Of a stretch of 49,351 nt of DNA, positions 1-8,481 are shown in pieces. Each line of letters opens with the position of its first letter. Position 1 is the first letter of the stretch. A program made the position numbers and the translations under genes. The DNA is from Bordetella parapertussis. Its GTDB lineage: Bacteria; Pseudomonadota; Gammaproteobacteria; Burkholderiales; Burkholderiaceae_E. Below the pieces are notes generated by a model, which had not been told where the DNA came from, made no database searches, and saw only the letters and a program-made list of their open reading frames with translations. Where the stretch lies: the NCBI GenBank assembly GCA_945883285.1, contig CAMCXH010000004.1:1-49351 (forward strand), written 5' to 3'.

Positions 1-653
1 CGCGGCACACCACACATCTCGACGATGTCCTTGGCCGCGCCCATCACCACCGTCGGAATGCCATTGGCCTCGAGATGCCTTGCGGTCAGGCTGATCGTCT
101 GATGGCAGATCGGGCAGTTGGCGACCAGCACGGCGACATCGACCCGATCAGCCTTGCAGATCGCCAGCACTTCGGTGGCATCGGTGGTCAGGGTGTGGCG
201 CTGGCTGCGGTTGGTCGGCACACCGACAAAGCGCGGTGCGACCTCGCCGATGCGTCCGCTGGCCGCCGCGCGCCGCAGCGCCGGCAGCGGGAACCAGGTG
301 TTCGCGTCATCGGTGAGGTGATCGCGGTCGATGCCGACATGCGAGACGCGCAGATCGTGATCGATCGAGGTGTCGCCGGTATAGACCTTGTAGAACTTGG
401 CCCCCGCGTTGTAAGGCGCGCCGGCGCCCTGCGGGCCCTTGTCGGGCTGAAAGGGGGCGGCGGTGGTGAGCAGTGCCACGCGCGAGCGTGACAGGGGCTT
501 GGCCAGCGTCTGGAAGGGCACGTCGGTGTACTGCGCATAGCGATAGGGGTTGCCATAGCCCAGCGCGTTATACCAGTCGTGCGTGCGGCGGATATACGGG
601 ACAGGGACGTCCCACAGTGGCGCCATATCCGGCAGTTCCTGTTCGTCTGACAT
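1..653 (-). CDS. PrdB/GrdB-family reductase-like protein, Cys form (partial, 3' end off window)
   Basis: The minus-strand reading frame is open from ATG at 653 to the window edge, giving 217 residues with no stop. Residues 176-184 read VLVANCPIC followed by HQ, with Cys180 and Cys183. Known family: the B subunit of D-proline reductase carries selenocysteine in a CxxU motif of this kind followed by HQ, and glycine reductase GrdB is related. Here the second position is an ordinary TGC Cys. Selenium-free homologues occur in aerobic proteobacteria, usually annotated as glycine/betaine reductase selenoprotein B family, with no established reaction. The N-terminal part (PVPYIRRTHDWY, then ALLTTAAPF) fits that family. 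Divergent from the MFS gene that starts at 848, so the two may share a control region. A longer overlapping frame on the same strand (188-1819) is a shadow. Function is inferred to be redox or substrate binding; the substrate is unknown. Confidence 0.72.
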   Translation of the reverse strand, partial: MSDEQELPDMAPLWDVPVPYIRRTHDWYNALGYGNPYRYAQYTDVPFQTLAKPLSRSRVALLTTAAPFQPDKGPQGAGAPYNAGAKFYKVYTGDTSIDHDLRVSHVGIDRDHLTDDANTWFPLPALRRAAASGRIGEVAPRFVGVPTNRSQRHTLTTDATEVLAICKADRVDVAVLVANCPICHQTISLTARHLEANGIPTVVMGAAKDIVEMCGVP

Positions 654-847
654 GTCCTGTCTCCTTTGATGAGCTGTCTGGTGCGATCGGCACGCCAGGC
701 GCTTTGGCAGGGTAGCCGCGGTGCATGGCTTGTCAAGTTTGCGGCTCGAGGCCTGACGCTCTCGCAGGCACCTGTTTTGCCGGTTTGCGATTGCCGGAAC
801 GCCCGACACGGCACGATCGGCCGGTGTGGGACACAATCGGGCCTCTC

Positions 848-2110
848 ATGAAGGTATTTCACGGTTGGCGCATGGTCGCCGCGGGCACCACCCTGCAACT
901 GTTTCAGGCCGCCCTGATGCAGCAGGCCTTCGGTGCGTATGTGGCAGTGCTCGCAGCTGAAAAAGGCTGGAGCAAGACTGCGTTGTCGGGCGGCGCGGCC
1001 TTGCAGTCGATGGAGTCGGCTGTGATCGGCCCGGCACTCGGCTGGTTGAGCGACCGTTTCGGACCCTATCGGCTGATCCGGGCCGGCGTGCTGATCTTCG
1101 GCGCCGGCATGATCGCTCTGAGCCAGGTCGACTCGCTCGGCAGCTTTTATGCGGCGCTGATCGTGATTGCGCTGGGCACCAGCCTGGCCGGCTACTTCCC
1201 GATCAACATCGCGGTGATTCACTGGTTCGAGCGCTACCGGGCCAGAGCGCTGTCGATTGTCGGACTCGGGATGGCGGTCGGCGGCCTGTTCGTGCCGCTG
1301 GTGGCCGCCTCGATGCAGACCTTCGGATGGCGCTCGACCGCGATGTGGTCCGGTGTGCTGATCATTGTGCTGTGCGGGCCGATTTCGCTGCTCTTCAAGG
1401 ATCGCCCGCAAGCGCTTGGACAGGAGATCGACGGCGACTGGGCCGCGGCCAAGACCGTCGGCGGCAAGGCCTCCGATGATGAGGCGGTCGAGTTCACCGC
1501 CCGCGAGGCGCTGCGCACACGGGCCTTCTGGCTGGTCTCGCTCGGCCACGGCTTTGCGCTGCTGGCGGTCACCGCAGTCAATGTGCATGCGATCACGCTG
1601 ATCAAGGAGTCGCTTGGCTATACCGTGGCCCAGGCCTCGCTGGTCATCACGCTGATGACCGCCGCGCAGGTTGTCGGCGTACTGGCCGGCATGGCCTTCG
1701 GTGATCAGCTCAACAAGCGGCTGCTGGCGGCCTTTTGCATGCTGATGCATGGCGCGGGGCTGATGCTGCTGGCCTGGGCACAGGGGCCGGTGATGCTGAC
1801 CGGATTCGCGCTGCTGCATGGCGCGGCCTGGGGTTTGCGCGGGCCGCTGATGCAGGCGATCCGGGCCGACTATTTCGGGCGTCGCTCGATCGGCATGATC
1901 ATGGGTCTGTCGACGCTGATCGTGGCCATCGGCCAGATCGGCGGCCCGATGATCGCGGGCGGCATGGCCGACATCACCGGCAATTACCGAAGCGGCTTTA
2001 CCGTGCTCGCGGTGCTGGTGGGTCTTGGCTCACTGCTGTTCTATTTCGGCAGTCCGCCGCCGCGACCGGTGCGGACCGCCGCGACCGACTCGGCGGCAAG
2101 TGCCGCTTGA
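848..2110 (+). CDS. MFS transporter, monocarboxylate/OFA-like
   Basis: 420-residue hydrophobic protein with about 12 predicted membrane spans. It begins MKVFHGWRMVAAG and has the loop 2-3 motif GWLSDRFGPY typical of major facilitator proteins. A central hydrophilic loop of roughly 60 residues (after the sixth span, containing FKDRPQALGQE) separates the two six-span halves. The chosen ATG at 848 begins right before the first span; an in-frame upstream start at 725 would add 41 unlikely polar and Cys-rich residues. The family imports or exchanges small organic acids across the inner membrane. It lies upstream of an acyl-CoA dehydrogenase on the same strand, so an organic acid substrate is plausible but not shown. 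The C-terminal tail is short and rich in Pro, Arg and Ala. Confidence 0.85.
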   Translation: MKVFHGWRMVAAGTTLQLFQAALMQQAFGAYVAVLAAEKGWSKTALSGGAALQSMESAVIGPALGWLSDRFGPYRLIRAGVLIFGAGMIALSQVDSLGSFYAALIVIALGTSLAGYFPINIAVIHWFERYRARALSIVGLGMAVGGLFVPLVAASMQTFGWRSTAMWSGVLIIVLCGPISLLFKDRPQALGQEIDGDWAAAKTVGGKASDDEAVEFTAREALRTRAFWLVSLGHGFALLAVTAVNVHAITLIKESLGYTVAQASLVITLMTAAQVVGVLAGMAFGDQLNKRLLAAFCMLMHGAGLMLLAWAQGPVMLTGFALLHGAAWGLRGPLMQAIRADYFGRRSIGMIMGLSTLIVAIGQIGGPMIAGGMADITGNYRSGFTVLAVLVGLGSLLFYFGSPPPRPVRTAATDSAASAA

Positions 2111-2170
2111 TCACCGTGCTGTGATCGCTGCCCTTTGATCACCGCACCATTCAACCCGACAATGGCGCTT

Positions 2171-2222
2171 CGCACCTGAGTCGCACCTGAGTCGCACCTG
2201 AGTCGCATCTGAGTCGCGCCTG
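2171..2222. repeat. 11-bp tandem repeat
   Basis: Four full copies of CGCACCTGAGT (the fourth with one change, CGCATCTGAGT) plus a partial fifth copy, head to tail, in the 152-bp gap between the MFS gene and the acyl-CoA dehydrogenase. The unit length is not a multiple of three and no gene covers it. It ends about 40 bp before the downstream ATG, so copy-number change could alter the leader. A short GATCAC/GTGATC inverted pair overlaps the stop of the preceding gene (2109-2126). Confidence 0.85.
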
Positions 2223-2262
2223 TTCAATCCCTTTCAATCCCGTCTTTCCGAGTGATCCGACC

Positions 2263-3420
2263 ATGCCTGCTGCCACCGACCATCTCGACATCCGCGACGC
2301 GGTACGCGCCCTGTGCGCCCAATACCCCGACGAATACTTCCGCAAGGTGGATGCCGCCCGCGCCTACCCGGAAGCCTTCGTCGATGCGCTGACCCGCGCC
2401 GGCTGGATGGCGGCGCTGATTCCGCAGGAGTACGGCGGCTCGGGGCTGGGCCTGGTCGAGGCCTCGGTGATCATGGAAGAGATCAACCGCTGCGGCGGCA
2501 ATTCGGGCGCCTGCCATGGCCAGATGTACAACATGGGCACGCTGCTGCGCCACGGCTCGGCCGAGCAAAAGCAGCGCTGGCTGCCCAAGATCGCGAGCGG
2601 CGACTTGCGCCTGCAGTCGATGGGCGTGACCGAGCCCACCACCGGCACCGACACCACCCGTATCAAGACCACCGCGGTGCGTCAGGGGGACCGCTATGTC
2701 ATCAACGGTCAGAAGGTCTGGATCTCGCGGGTTCAGCATTCCGACCTGATGATCCTGCTGGCCCGCACCACGCCGATCGATCAGGTCGCCCGCAAATCCG
2801 AAGGCATGTCGATCTTCGTGGTCGACCTGCGCGATGCCATCGGTCATGGCCTGACCGTGCGCCCGATCCCGAATCTGGTCAATCACGAGACCAATGAGCT
2901 GTTCTTTGAAAACCTCGAGATTCCGGCCGAAAACCTGATCGGCGAAGAAGGGCAGGGCTTCAAGTACATCCTCGATGGCCTGAACGCCGAGCGCGCGCTG
3001 ATCGCGGCCGAATGCATCGGCGACGGCTACTGGTTCATCGATCGTGTCACCGCCTATACCAAGGATCGCGTGGTGTTCGGCCGCCCGATCGGACAGAACC
3101 AGGGCGTGCAGTTTCCGATCGCCGAGGCCTATATCGAGGTTGAAGCTGCCAACCTGATGCGCTGGAAGGCTTGCGAGCTTTTCGATGCCCGCAAGCCCTG
3201 CGGTGCCGAGGCCAATATGGCGAAATATCTGGCGGCCAAGGCCTCATGGGAGGCGGCCAATGCCTGCCTGCAATTCCATGGCGGCTTCGGCTTTGCCTGC
3301 GAATACGACGTCGAGCGAAAGTTCCGCGAAACCCGCCTTTATCAGGTCGCGCCGATCTCGACCAACCTGATCCTGTCGTATGTGGCCGAGCATGTGCTCG
3401 GCCTGCCGCGCTCGTTCTGA
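2263..3420 (+). CDS. Acyl-CoA dehydrogenase, catalytic Glu in isovaleryl/long-chain position
   Basis: 385-residue FAD-dependent acyl-CoA dehydrogenase that would introduce an alpha,beta double bond into an acyl-CoA. The N-terminal helical domain has IPQEYGGSGLG (residues 53-63). The middle beta domain has MGVTEPTTGTDTT and INGQKVWISR. The C-terminal domain has FHGGFGFACEYDVERKFRE. The usual C-terminal GTNEIQ segment with catalytic Glu is replaced by APISTN, so that Glu is absent. Instead Glu243 in DGLNAERALIA matches the position used by isovaleryl-CoA and long-chain dehydrogenases. The ATG at 2263 directly precedes the first recognisable helix. A GC-rich hairpin follows the stop. The substrate is not deducible; branched or unusual acyl chains are possible. 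Confidence 0.9.
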   Translation: MPAATDHLDIRDAVRALCAQYPDEYFRKVDAARAYPEAFVDALTRAGWMAALIPQEYGGSGLGLVEASVIMEEINRCGGNSGACHGQMYNMGTLLRHGSAEQKQRWLPKIASGDLRLQSMGVTEPTTGTDTTRIKTTAVRQGDRYVINGQKVWISRVQHSDLMILLARTTPIDQVARKSEGMSIFVVDLRDAIGHGLTVRPIPNLVNHETNELFFENLEIPAENLIGEEGQGFKYILDGLNAERALIAAECIGDGYWFIDRVTAYTKDRVVFGRPIGQNQGVQFPIAEAYIEVEAANLMRWKACELFDARKPCGAEANMAKYLAAKASWEAANACLQFHGGFGFACEYDVERKFRETRLYQVAPISTNLILSYVAEHVLGLPRSF

Positions 3421-3427
3421 GCGGCAT

Positions 3428-3448
3428 CCGCCCGCCTCAGGCGGGCGG
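3428..3448. terminator. GC-rich hairpin between convergent genes
   Basis: Perfect 9-bp stem CCGCCCGCC / GGCGGGCGG with a 3-base loop, 8 bp after the stop of the acyl-CoA dehydrogenase and 9 bp before the stop of the convergent tetR gene. There is no T-tract on either side, so it is a possible bidirectional terminator rather than a textbook intrinsic one. Confidence 0.5.
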
Positions 3449-3456
3449 CGCCTGGT

Positions 3457-4143
3457 TCAATCGAGATGGGGCGCGAGATAGGTTTCGGCCATCAAGATGC
3501 ATTCTTCGACGACGGCTTTCGCATTGCGCGCAGGCATCAGACCGGCCAGGTCGAGCAGGGAGGCTGACGCGGTGATGCCGACCAGCATGATGCGTTTGGC
3601 GGTCGCCGGCGTCATCGACGGCTTTCGCTTGCGGATGAACTTGGCGCATTCCTCGGCGAGTTGCTCGGTGTGTTTCTGATCCCATAGCCAAAGCTCAGGC
3701 GAATGCTGCAGCGCGCGTCGTGTCGAGCCGCCACCCGGCGCGTGCATCCTGAGGTAGTAGGCTTTTCGGAGCGTCTCGGCAAGCGGCGTTCGCCAGTCGG
3801 GCTCGCCGGCGATCCTCGAAAAGGATGAAACCAGAAAATCCTGACGAGACATCGTGACATGCACGATCAGCGCTCTCAGGATCGCGAGCTTGTCCGGATA
3901 GTCGCGATAGATGGTCGCGGTGCTGACCTGTGCAAGATGCGCGACCGCGGTCGTGCTCAGGCCTTCGAAACCCTTCGCGTCGAGGATCTGGGCGGCGGCG
4001 GCGAGTATCGGCGGCAGGGCCCTCGGTTGTACCGCAGCGGGTGCTGCTTCTGCGGTTTTGCGGCCGAGCTTGGCTGTCTTACCGGGCTTGGCTGCAGTGC
4101 TTGGCTTGGCCGTGGCACTGGACTTACTGCGTTGTGATGTCAT
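3457..4143 (-). CDS. TetR/AcrR family transcriptional regulator
   Basis: 228-residue protein with a TetR-type helix-turn-helix at residues about 62-88 (GLSTTAVAHLAQVSTATIYR, then DYPDKLAIL). The helical C-terminal ligand domain ends in a conserved-looking AETYLAPHLD. The first 40 residues are a Lys/Ala/Thr-rich basic tail, unusual in length and probably disordered. The gene lies 31 bp downstream of an acyl-CoA synthetase on the same strand and may control it; acyl-CoA-responsive TetR proteins are common beside such genes. A 7-bp inverted repeat lies just upstream of the ATG. No good Shine-Dalgarno is seen. Confidence 0.9.
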   Translation of the reverse strand: MTSQRSKSSATAKPSTAAKPGKTAKLGRKTAEAAPAAVQPRALPPILAAAAQILDAKGFEGLSTTAVAHLAQVSTATIYRDYPDKLAILRALIVHVTMSRQDFLVSSFSRIAGEPDWRTPLAETLRKAYYLRMHAPGGGSTRRALQHSPELWLWDQKHTEQLAEECAKFIRKRKPSMTPATAKRIMLVGITASASLLDLAGLMPARNAKAVVEECILMAETYLAPHLD

Positions 4144-4158
4144 ATCGGAAATATAGCC

Positions 4159-4174
4159 TAATCCTAAAGGATTA
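4159..4174. promoter_or_regulatory. Candidate TetR operator (inverted repeat)
   Basis: TAATCCT-AA-AGGATTA: perfect 7-bp arms with a 2-base centre, between the stop of the acyl-CoA synthetase (4175) and the tetR start (4143). On the minus strand a TATATT-like -10 element follows it immediately. Position and symmetry suit autoregulation by the TetR protein. No second copy was seen near the synthetase start. Confidence 0.5.
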
Positions 4175-5878
4175 TCAGGCGGTTTTCTGGTCGGTCAGCC
4201 CGAGGGCGTCGATGGTCTGCTGGCGCATGAGGTATTTCTGGACCTTACCCGTAATGGTCATCGGGAAGGCCTCGACGAAGCGTACATGACGCGGAATCTT
4301 GTAATGCGCGATCTGGCCGCGGCAGAACTCGCGAATCTCGTCTGGCGTTGCGGCTTGTCCACTCCGAAGCATGATCCAGGCACACAGCTCTTCGCCGTAC
4401 TTCGGATCGGGCACGCCAACCACCTGGACGTCCTGCACCTTGGGGTGCCGGTAGAGGAACTCCTCGATCTCGCGCGGATAGACGTTCTCACCCCCGCGAA
4501 TGACCATGTCCTTCAGGCGCCCCACGATATTGATGTAGCCCTCCTCGTCCATGGTGGCCAGATCGCCGGTGTGCATCCAGCCGGCAACATCGACCGCCTC
4601 GCGGGTCTTCTCAGGGTCGTTCCAGTAGCCGCGCATCACCGAATAGCCCCGGGTACAAAACTCGCCGGTCACGCCGCGCGGCACGATGCGACCCTGCGGA
4701 TCGACGATCTTGACCTCGATATGCGGCTGCACACGCCCCACCGTCGAGACCCGTCGCTCCAGCGGATCGTCGACCGAGCTTTGCGTGGAGACCGGCGAGG
4801 TTTCGGTCATGCCGTAGGCGATCGTCATCTCGCGCAGATGCATCTGCGACTGCACGCGCTTCATGACCTCGATCGGGCAGGGCGAGCCGGCCATGATGCC
4901 GGTGCGCAGTGACGACAGGTCGAATTCGGCAAAGCGCGGATGGTCGAGCTCGGCGATGAACATCGTCGGCACGCCATAGAGCGCGGTGCAGCGCTCGGCC
5001 TGCACCGTCTCGAGCACCGCCAGCGGATCGAAGGCATCAGACGGATAGACCATGGCTGCGCCGTGGGTCATGCAGCCGAGATTGGCCATCACCATGCCGA
5101 AGCAGTGATAGAGCGGCACTGGCGCGCACAGCCGGTCTTCAGGGGTCAGCTTGATCGCCTCGCCGACGAAAAAGCCGTTGTTCAGGATGTTGCGATGCGT
5201 GAGCGTCGCGCCCTTCGGAAAACCGGTGGTGCCCGAGGTGAACTGGATGTTGATCGGGTCGTCGAACTGCAGGCTGCCTGCGAGTTCGGCCAGCTGCGCG
5301 CGCTGCGCCTCGGTGCCTGCCTTCGTGACCTCGTCAAAGTTCACCATGCCGGGGGTCGAGGCTGCGCCAAGCCGGATCACGCTGCGCAGGTGCGGCAGTG
5401 CTGCGGCATGCAGGTCATGGGGTGCTGCGGTTGCGAGCTCGGGCGCCAGGTCCTGCACGATTGCCAGGTAGTCACTGGTCTTGAGTGCCGGTGCCAGCAC
5501 CAGCGCCTTGCATTCGACTTTGTTCAGTGCGTACTCGAGTTCAGCCCGGCGGTAGGCCGGATTGATATTGACCAGGATGAGGCCGGCCTTGGCGGTCGCG
5601 AACTGCATCAACGTCCATTCTGAGCAGTTGGGCGCCCAGATGCCGATCCGGTCACCCGGCACCAGACCGATCGCGAGCAGACCCGCCGCCAGTGCATCGA
5701 CCCTTTCGCCGAGTTGCGCCCAGGTCCACCGCACATCCTGATGGCGCACGATCAGCGCGTCCCGATCGGCATAGCGGGCGACCGTCCGATCGAAGGCCGC
5801 CCCGATGGTTTCGCCGATCAGTTTTGCGTCTGACGTGCCGTGGTCATAAGACAGGGAAGACAAAGTAATGGGGGGCAT
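4175..5878 (-). CDS. AMP-forming acyl-CoA synthetase (FadD/ACSF2-like)
   Basis: 567-residue ANL-superfamily enzyme that activates a carboxylic acid to an acyl-adenylate and then an acyl-CoA. The P-loop [10 protein letters not shown] is at residues 214-223. The adenylate motif YGMTETSPV, the [21 protein letters not shown] segment and the hinge [16 protein letters not shown] are all present. The C-terminal catalytic Lys lies in [10 protein letters not shown]. Length and motifs match medium/long-chain fatty acyl-CoA ligases. Same strand as and 31 bp upstream of tetR. The 171-bp gap on its upstream side holds a hairpin that probably ends the aminotransferase transcript, so it likely has its own promoter. 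The exact acyl substrate is unknown. Confidence 0.92.
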   Translation of the reverse strand: MPPITLSSLSYDHGTSDAKLIGETIGAAFDRTVARYADRDALIVRHQDVRWTWAQLGERVDALAAGLLAIGLVPGDRIGIWAPNCSEWTLMQFATAKAGLILVNINPAYRRAELEYALNKVECKALVLAPALKTSDYLAIVQDLAPELATAAPHDLHAAALPHLRSVIRLGAASTPGMVNFDEVTKAGTEAQRAQLAELAGSLQFDDPINIQFTSGTTGFPKGATLTHRNILNNGFFVGEAIKLTPEDRLCAPVPLYHCFGMVMANLGCMTHGAAMVYPSDAFDPLAVLETVQAERCTALYGVPTMFIAELDHPRFAEFDLSSLRTGIMAGSPCPIEVMKRVQSQMHLREMTIAYGMTETSPVSTQSSVDDPLERRVSTVGRVQPHIEVKIVDPQGRIVPRGVTGEFCTRGYSVMRGYWNDPEKTREAVDVAGWMHTGDLATMDEEGYINIVGRLKDMVIRGGENVYPREIEEFLYRHPKVQDVQVVGVPDPKYGEELCAWIMLRSGQAATPDEIREFCRGQIAHYKIPRHVRFVEAFPMTITGKVQKYLMRQQTIDALGLTDQKTA

Positions 5879-6014
5879 GGCTGGCTCTGCAGAGTGTGCC
5901 TCGTACGGCTTGCCGGCATCCTATCCGACTGCAAAGCGCCTGCCCACCGCAGAATCGAGCAGCGCTGCTCGAACGCAATTGCCCCTGAGGCCGGAAAACC
6001 TGTTTTCTCACCTG

Positions 6015-6044
6015 AGGCGGCTGAACCGTTGGTAGCAGCCGCCT
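6015..6044 (-). terminator. Hairpin after aminotransferase gene
   Basis: Inverted repeat AGGCGGCTG / CAGCCGCCT with 9-bp stem and 12-base loop, 6 bp beyond the aminotransferase stop on the minus strand. It is followed by an AT-richer stretch with GAAAAC/GTTTTC symmetry but no long T-run. Probable transcription end before the acyl-CoA synthetase. Confidence 0.5.
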
Positions 6045-6049
6045 TGGCT

Positions 6050-7438
6050 TCAGGCCACCAGCTTCAGGCCGCGGGCAAATTCAAGCGTGGTGTCGAGCGC
6101 GCGGGTGAGCTTGTCGAAGAGTTCGTCGATCTGCGCCTCGGTGATGATGACCGGCGGGCAGACCGCCATCGTGTCGCGCAGCGCCCGCGTGATCAGGCCG
6201 TTCTCGAGCACGGCATTGCCCAGCCGCGCGATGACGCCCGATGCTGCGTCAAAGGTCTTGCGGCTGTCTTTGTCCTGCACGATTTCAAGTGCGCCGATCA
6301 GCCCGACGCCGCGGGTGGATGAGACCAGCGGATGGGCCGAGAGCGCGGCAAGGCGTGCCTGGAACTTCGGCGAGACGCGCTTGACATGCCCGACGATGTC
6401 GCGCTCTTCATAGATCTTGAGCGCTTCGACCGCGACCGCCGAGGCCACCGGATGGCCGGCATAGGTCACGCCATGCGAGAAGGCGCCGTTGCGCTCGCTG
6501 CCCTTGACCAGGCCGTCATAGATGGCCTTGGAGACCAGCGTGGCCGAGATCGGCATATAGGAGCTCGAGAGCGCCTTGGCCACGGTCATGATGTCAGGCG
6601 TAATGCCGTAGGTGTCGCAGCCGAACATGTTGCCGGTGCGCCCGAAACCGGTGATGACCTCGTCGGCCACCATCAGGATGTCGTGCTTCTTGAGCACCGC
6701 CTGGATCTTTGCGAAGTAGCCGGCAGGCGGCACGATGACGCCGCCGGCACCCTGCACCGGCTCGGCGAAAAACGCCGCAATGGTGCTGGCGCCCTCGCGA
6801 GCGATCAGGGCTTCAAGGTCGGCGACCAGCCGATCGACCATCTGTTCGTCGGTCTCGCCGGGATGGGTCGAGTGATAAAGGCTCGGGCAGCCGGTGCGCA
6901 GCACGCGTGCGACAGGCAGGTCGAAGTCGGCATGGTTGTAGGGCAGTCCGGTGAGGCTTGCCGCCATGACGGTCACGCCGTGATAGCCGCGCTCGCGTGC
7001 AATCAGCTTTTTCTTTTCGGGTTTGCCAAGCGCATTGAAGTAGTACCAGATCACCTTGACAGCGGCATCGTTGGCCTCGGAGCCGGAGTTGGCAAAGAGC
7101 GCCTTGTCCATGCCGAGATGGCGGGTCATGGCGAGCAGGCGTTCGGACAACTCGATCGAGGGCTCGTTCGAGCGACCGGCGAAGATCTGGTAGTAGGGCA
7201 ACTCTTTCATCTGCCGGATGGCGGCATCGACCAGGCGCTGCTCGGAAAAGCCGAGCGCGGTGCACCACAGACCGGCCATGCCTTCAAGGAATCGGTTGCC
7301 CTGGTCGTCTTCGACATAGACGCCATCGCCTTTGCGGATCACCATCGGGCCGGTTGCGCCGAAGGTGTTCAGCGGGGTGTAGGGATGGATCAGGTTGCGG
7401 ACATCCTCGCGGACGTTTTCGGCATGGGTGCGGGTCAT
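6050..7438 (-). CDS. Class III aminotransferase (omega-amino acid:pyruvate type)
   Basis: 462-residue PLP-dependent enzyme that would move an amino group from an omega-amino acid or amine to a keto acid such as pyruvate. Visible landmarks: GMAGLWCTALGF near residue 58, the cofactor-phosphate segment NSGSEANDAA, the PLP-ring motif DEVITGFGRTG (first Asp about residue 259), and the Schiff-base Lys288 in TVAKALSS. The start is set at 7438 because GGAGA lies just upstream; an earlier in-frame ATG at 7519 would run into the next gene. Located 28 bp downstream of a Bug-type binding protein on the same strand. The substrate could be beta-alanine, taurine or a diamine; sequence alone does not decide. 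Confidence 0.9.
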   Translation of the reverse strand: MTRTHAENVREDVRNLIHPYTPLNTFGATGPMVIRKGDGVYVEDDQGNRFLEGMAGLWCTALGFSEQRLVDAAIRQMKELPYYQIFAGRSNEPSIELSERLLAMTRHLGMDKALFANSGSEANDAAVKVIWYYFNALGKPEKKKLIARERGYHGVTVMAASLTGLPYNHADFDLPVARVLRTGCPSLYHSTHPGETDEQMVDRLVADLEALIAREGASTIAAFFAEPVQGAGGVIVPPAGYFAKIQAVLKKHDILMVADEVITGFGRTGNMFGCDTYGITPDIMTVAKALSSSYMPISATLVSKAIYDGLVKGSERNGAFSHGVTYAGHPVASAVAVEALKIYEERDIVGHVKRVSPKFQARLAALSAHPLVSSTRGVGLIGALEIVQDKDSRKTFDAASGVIARLGNAVLENGLITRALRDTMAVCPPVIITEAQIDELFDKLTRALDTTLEFARGLKLVA

Positions 7439-7466
7439 GATGGGTCTCCGGTGAGGAATGGATGAG

Positions 7467-8453
7467 TCAGGGATCGATCTTGATGCCGGCGCGATGGATG
7501 AGATCGCGATAAACGGCATTGTCCGACTGGATCTGTTTCGTGAATGCAGCCGGCCCCTTGTAGTCGGGATATTGACTGAATTTCAGCAGCAGTTCCCGCG
7601 TGCCGATGGCGGTCATGGCTTTTTCGCTTTCGAGCGCGAGCCGATCGAGGATCTCGGGAGGCGTGCCGCGCGGCGCAAACAGGCCAAACCAGCTGCCGCC
7701 CGGCACCTCGAGACCCTGCTCGCGCAGGGTCGGGATGTCGGGCAGTTCGGGATGGCGAACATTGGCGGTAGTGGCCAGCGCCTTGACCGTGCCGGCCTTG
7801 ATCTGCGACAGCGCGACTGGATCGTAGATCAGATCGATGCGTCCACCGACCAGATCGCCGAGTGATTCGGCCGAACCTTTGTAGGGCACATGCAGCAGCG
7901 TGATGCCGGCCTTGTTATGAACGATCTCGCCGGTCAGGTGAGTCGCGGTGGCCGTGCCGGCCGAGCCGAAGGTCAGCTTGCCCGGCGACTTTTTTGCCAG
8001 CACGATCAGCTCGGTCATGTTGTTGGCCGGCAGATCCTTGCGTGCGGCAACGATGCCGTAGCTGCTCGACAGACTTGCGATCGGCACGAAATCGTTTTCG
8101 GGGTCGTAGGGCACCTTGCGCAGATGGTGGGTAATCGCGACCACGGCGGTGGGTGCCAGCAGCAGGGTGTAGCCGTCGGCGGGTGAGCGTGCCACCGCCT
8201 GGGCGCCGATGGTGGCACCGGCACCCGCCCGGTTCTCGACGATCACCTGCTGGCCCAGCGCCTGCGACAGCCGATCGGCCAGGAGGCGACCGATTGAATC
8301 GGCGTTGCCGCCGGCCGGATAGGGCACGATCAGCTTGATCGGCCGCGACGGCCAGGCGGTTTGTGCCTGCAGTCGATCGGCACCGGTCAGCATCATCGCC
8401 AGGGCGGCGCTGGCGCGAAGCGCGTTGCGGCGATCGGGTCGAAAGCGATTCAT
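7467..8453 (-). CDS. Bug/TctC-family periplasmic solute-binding protein
   Basis: 328-residue binding protein. The N-terminus MNRFRPDRRNALRAS then a hydrophobic stretch ending RLQAQ is an export signal, with twin Arg that hints at Tat but is not decisive. The mature protein begins WPSRPIKLIVPYPAGGNAD, the family hallmark, and continues with VVENRAGAGATIGA-type and SPADGYTLLL segments. Bug proteins bind carboxylates in the periplasm, sometimes feeding a tripartite tricarboxylate transporter and often acting as orphans. No TctA or TctB membrane partner is in this window. It sits between an aminotransferase and a crotonase on the same strand, suggesting the ligand is related to their pathway. Confidence 0.92.
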   Translation of the reverse strand: MNRFRPDRRNALRASAALAMMLTGADRLQAQTAWPSRPIKLIVPYPAGGNADSIGRLLADRLSQALGQQVIVENRAGAGATIGAQAVARSPADGYTLLLAPTAVVAITHHLRKVPYDPENDFVPIASLSSSYGIVAARKDLPANNMTELIVLAKKSPGKLTFGSAGTATATHLTGEIVHNKAGITLLHVPYKGSAESLGDLVGGRIDLIYDPVALSQIKAGTVKALATTANVRHPELPDIPTLREQGLEVPGGSWFGLFAPRGTPPEILDRLALESEKAMTAIGTRELLLKFSQYPDYKGPAAFTKQIQSDNAVYRDLIHRAGIKIDP

Positions 8454-8481
8454 GAGCGTCCTCCTGTTGCGCGGCTGCGGC

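Noticed and set aside
114-122. Selenocysteine (TGA) codon in the PrdB-like motif
   Set aside because: The codons in the CxxC are TGC on the minus strand; no in-frame TGA is present there.
188-1819. Long minus-strand open frame (543 codons) across the MFS gene
   Set aside because: It is the shadow of the MFS gene and of the frame of the edge protein. Its translation is Arg/Gln/His-rich without any family pattern.
2109-2126. GATCAC-N6-GTGATC as an operator
   Set aside because: Short arms overlapping the stop codon of the MFS gene, with no matching regulator nearby; could be chance in this sequence.
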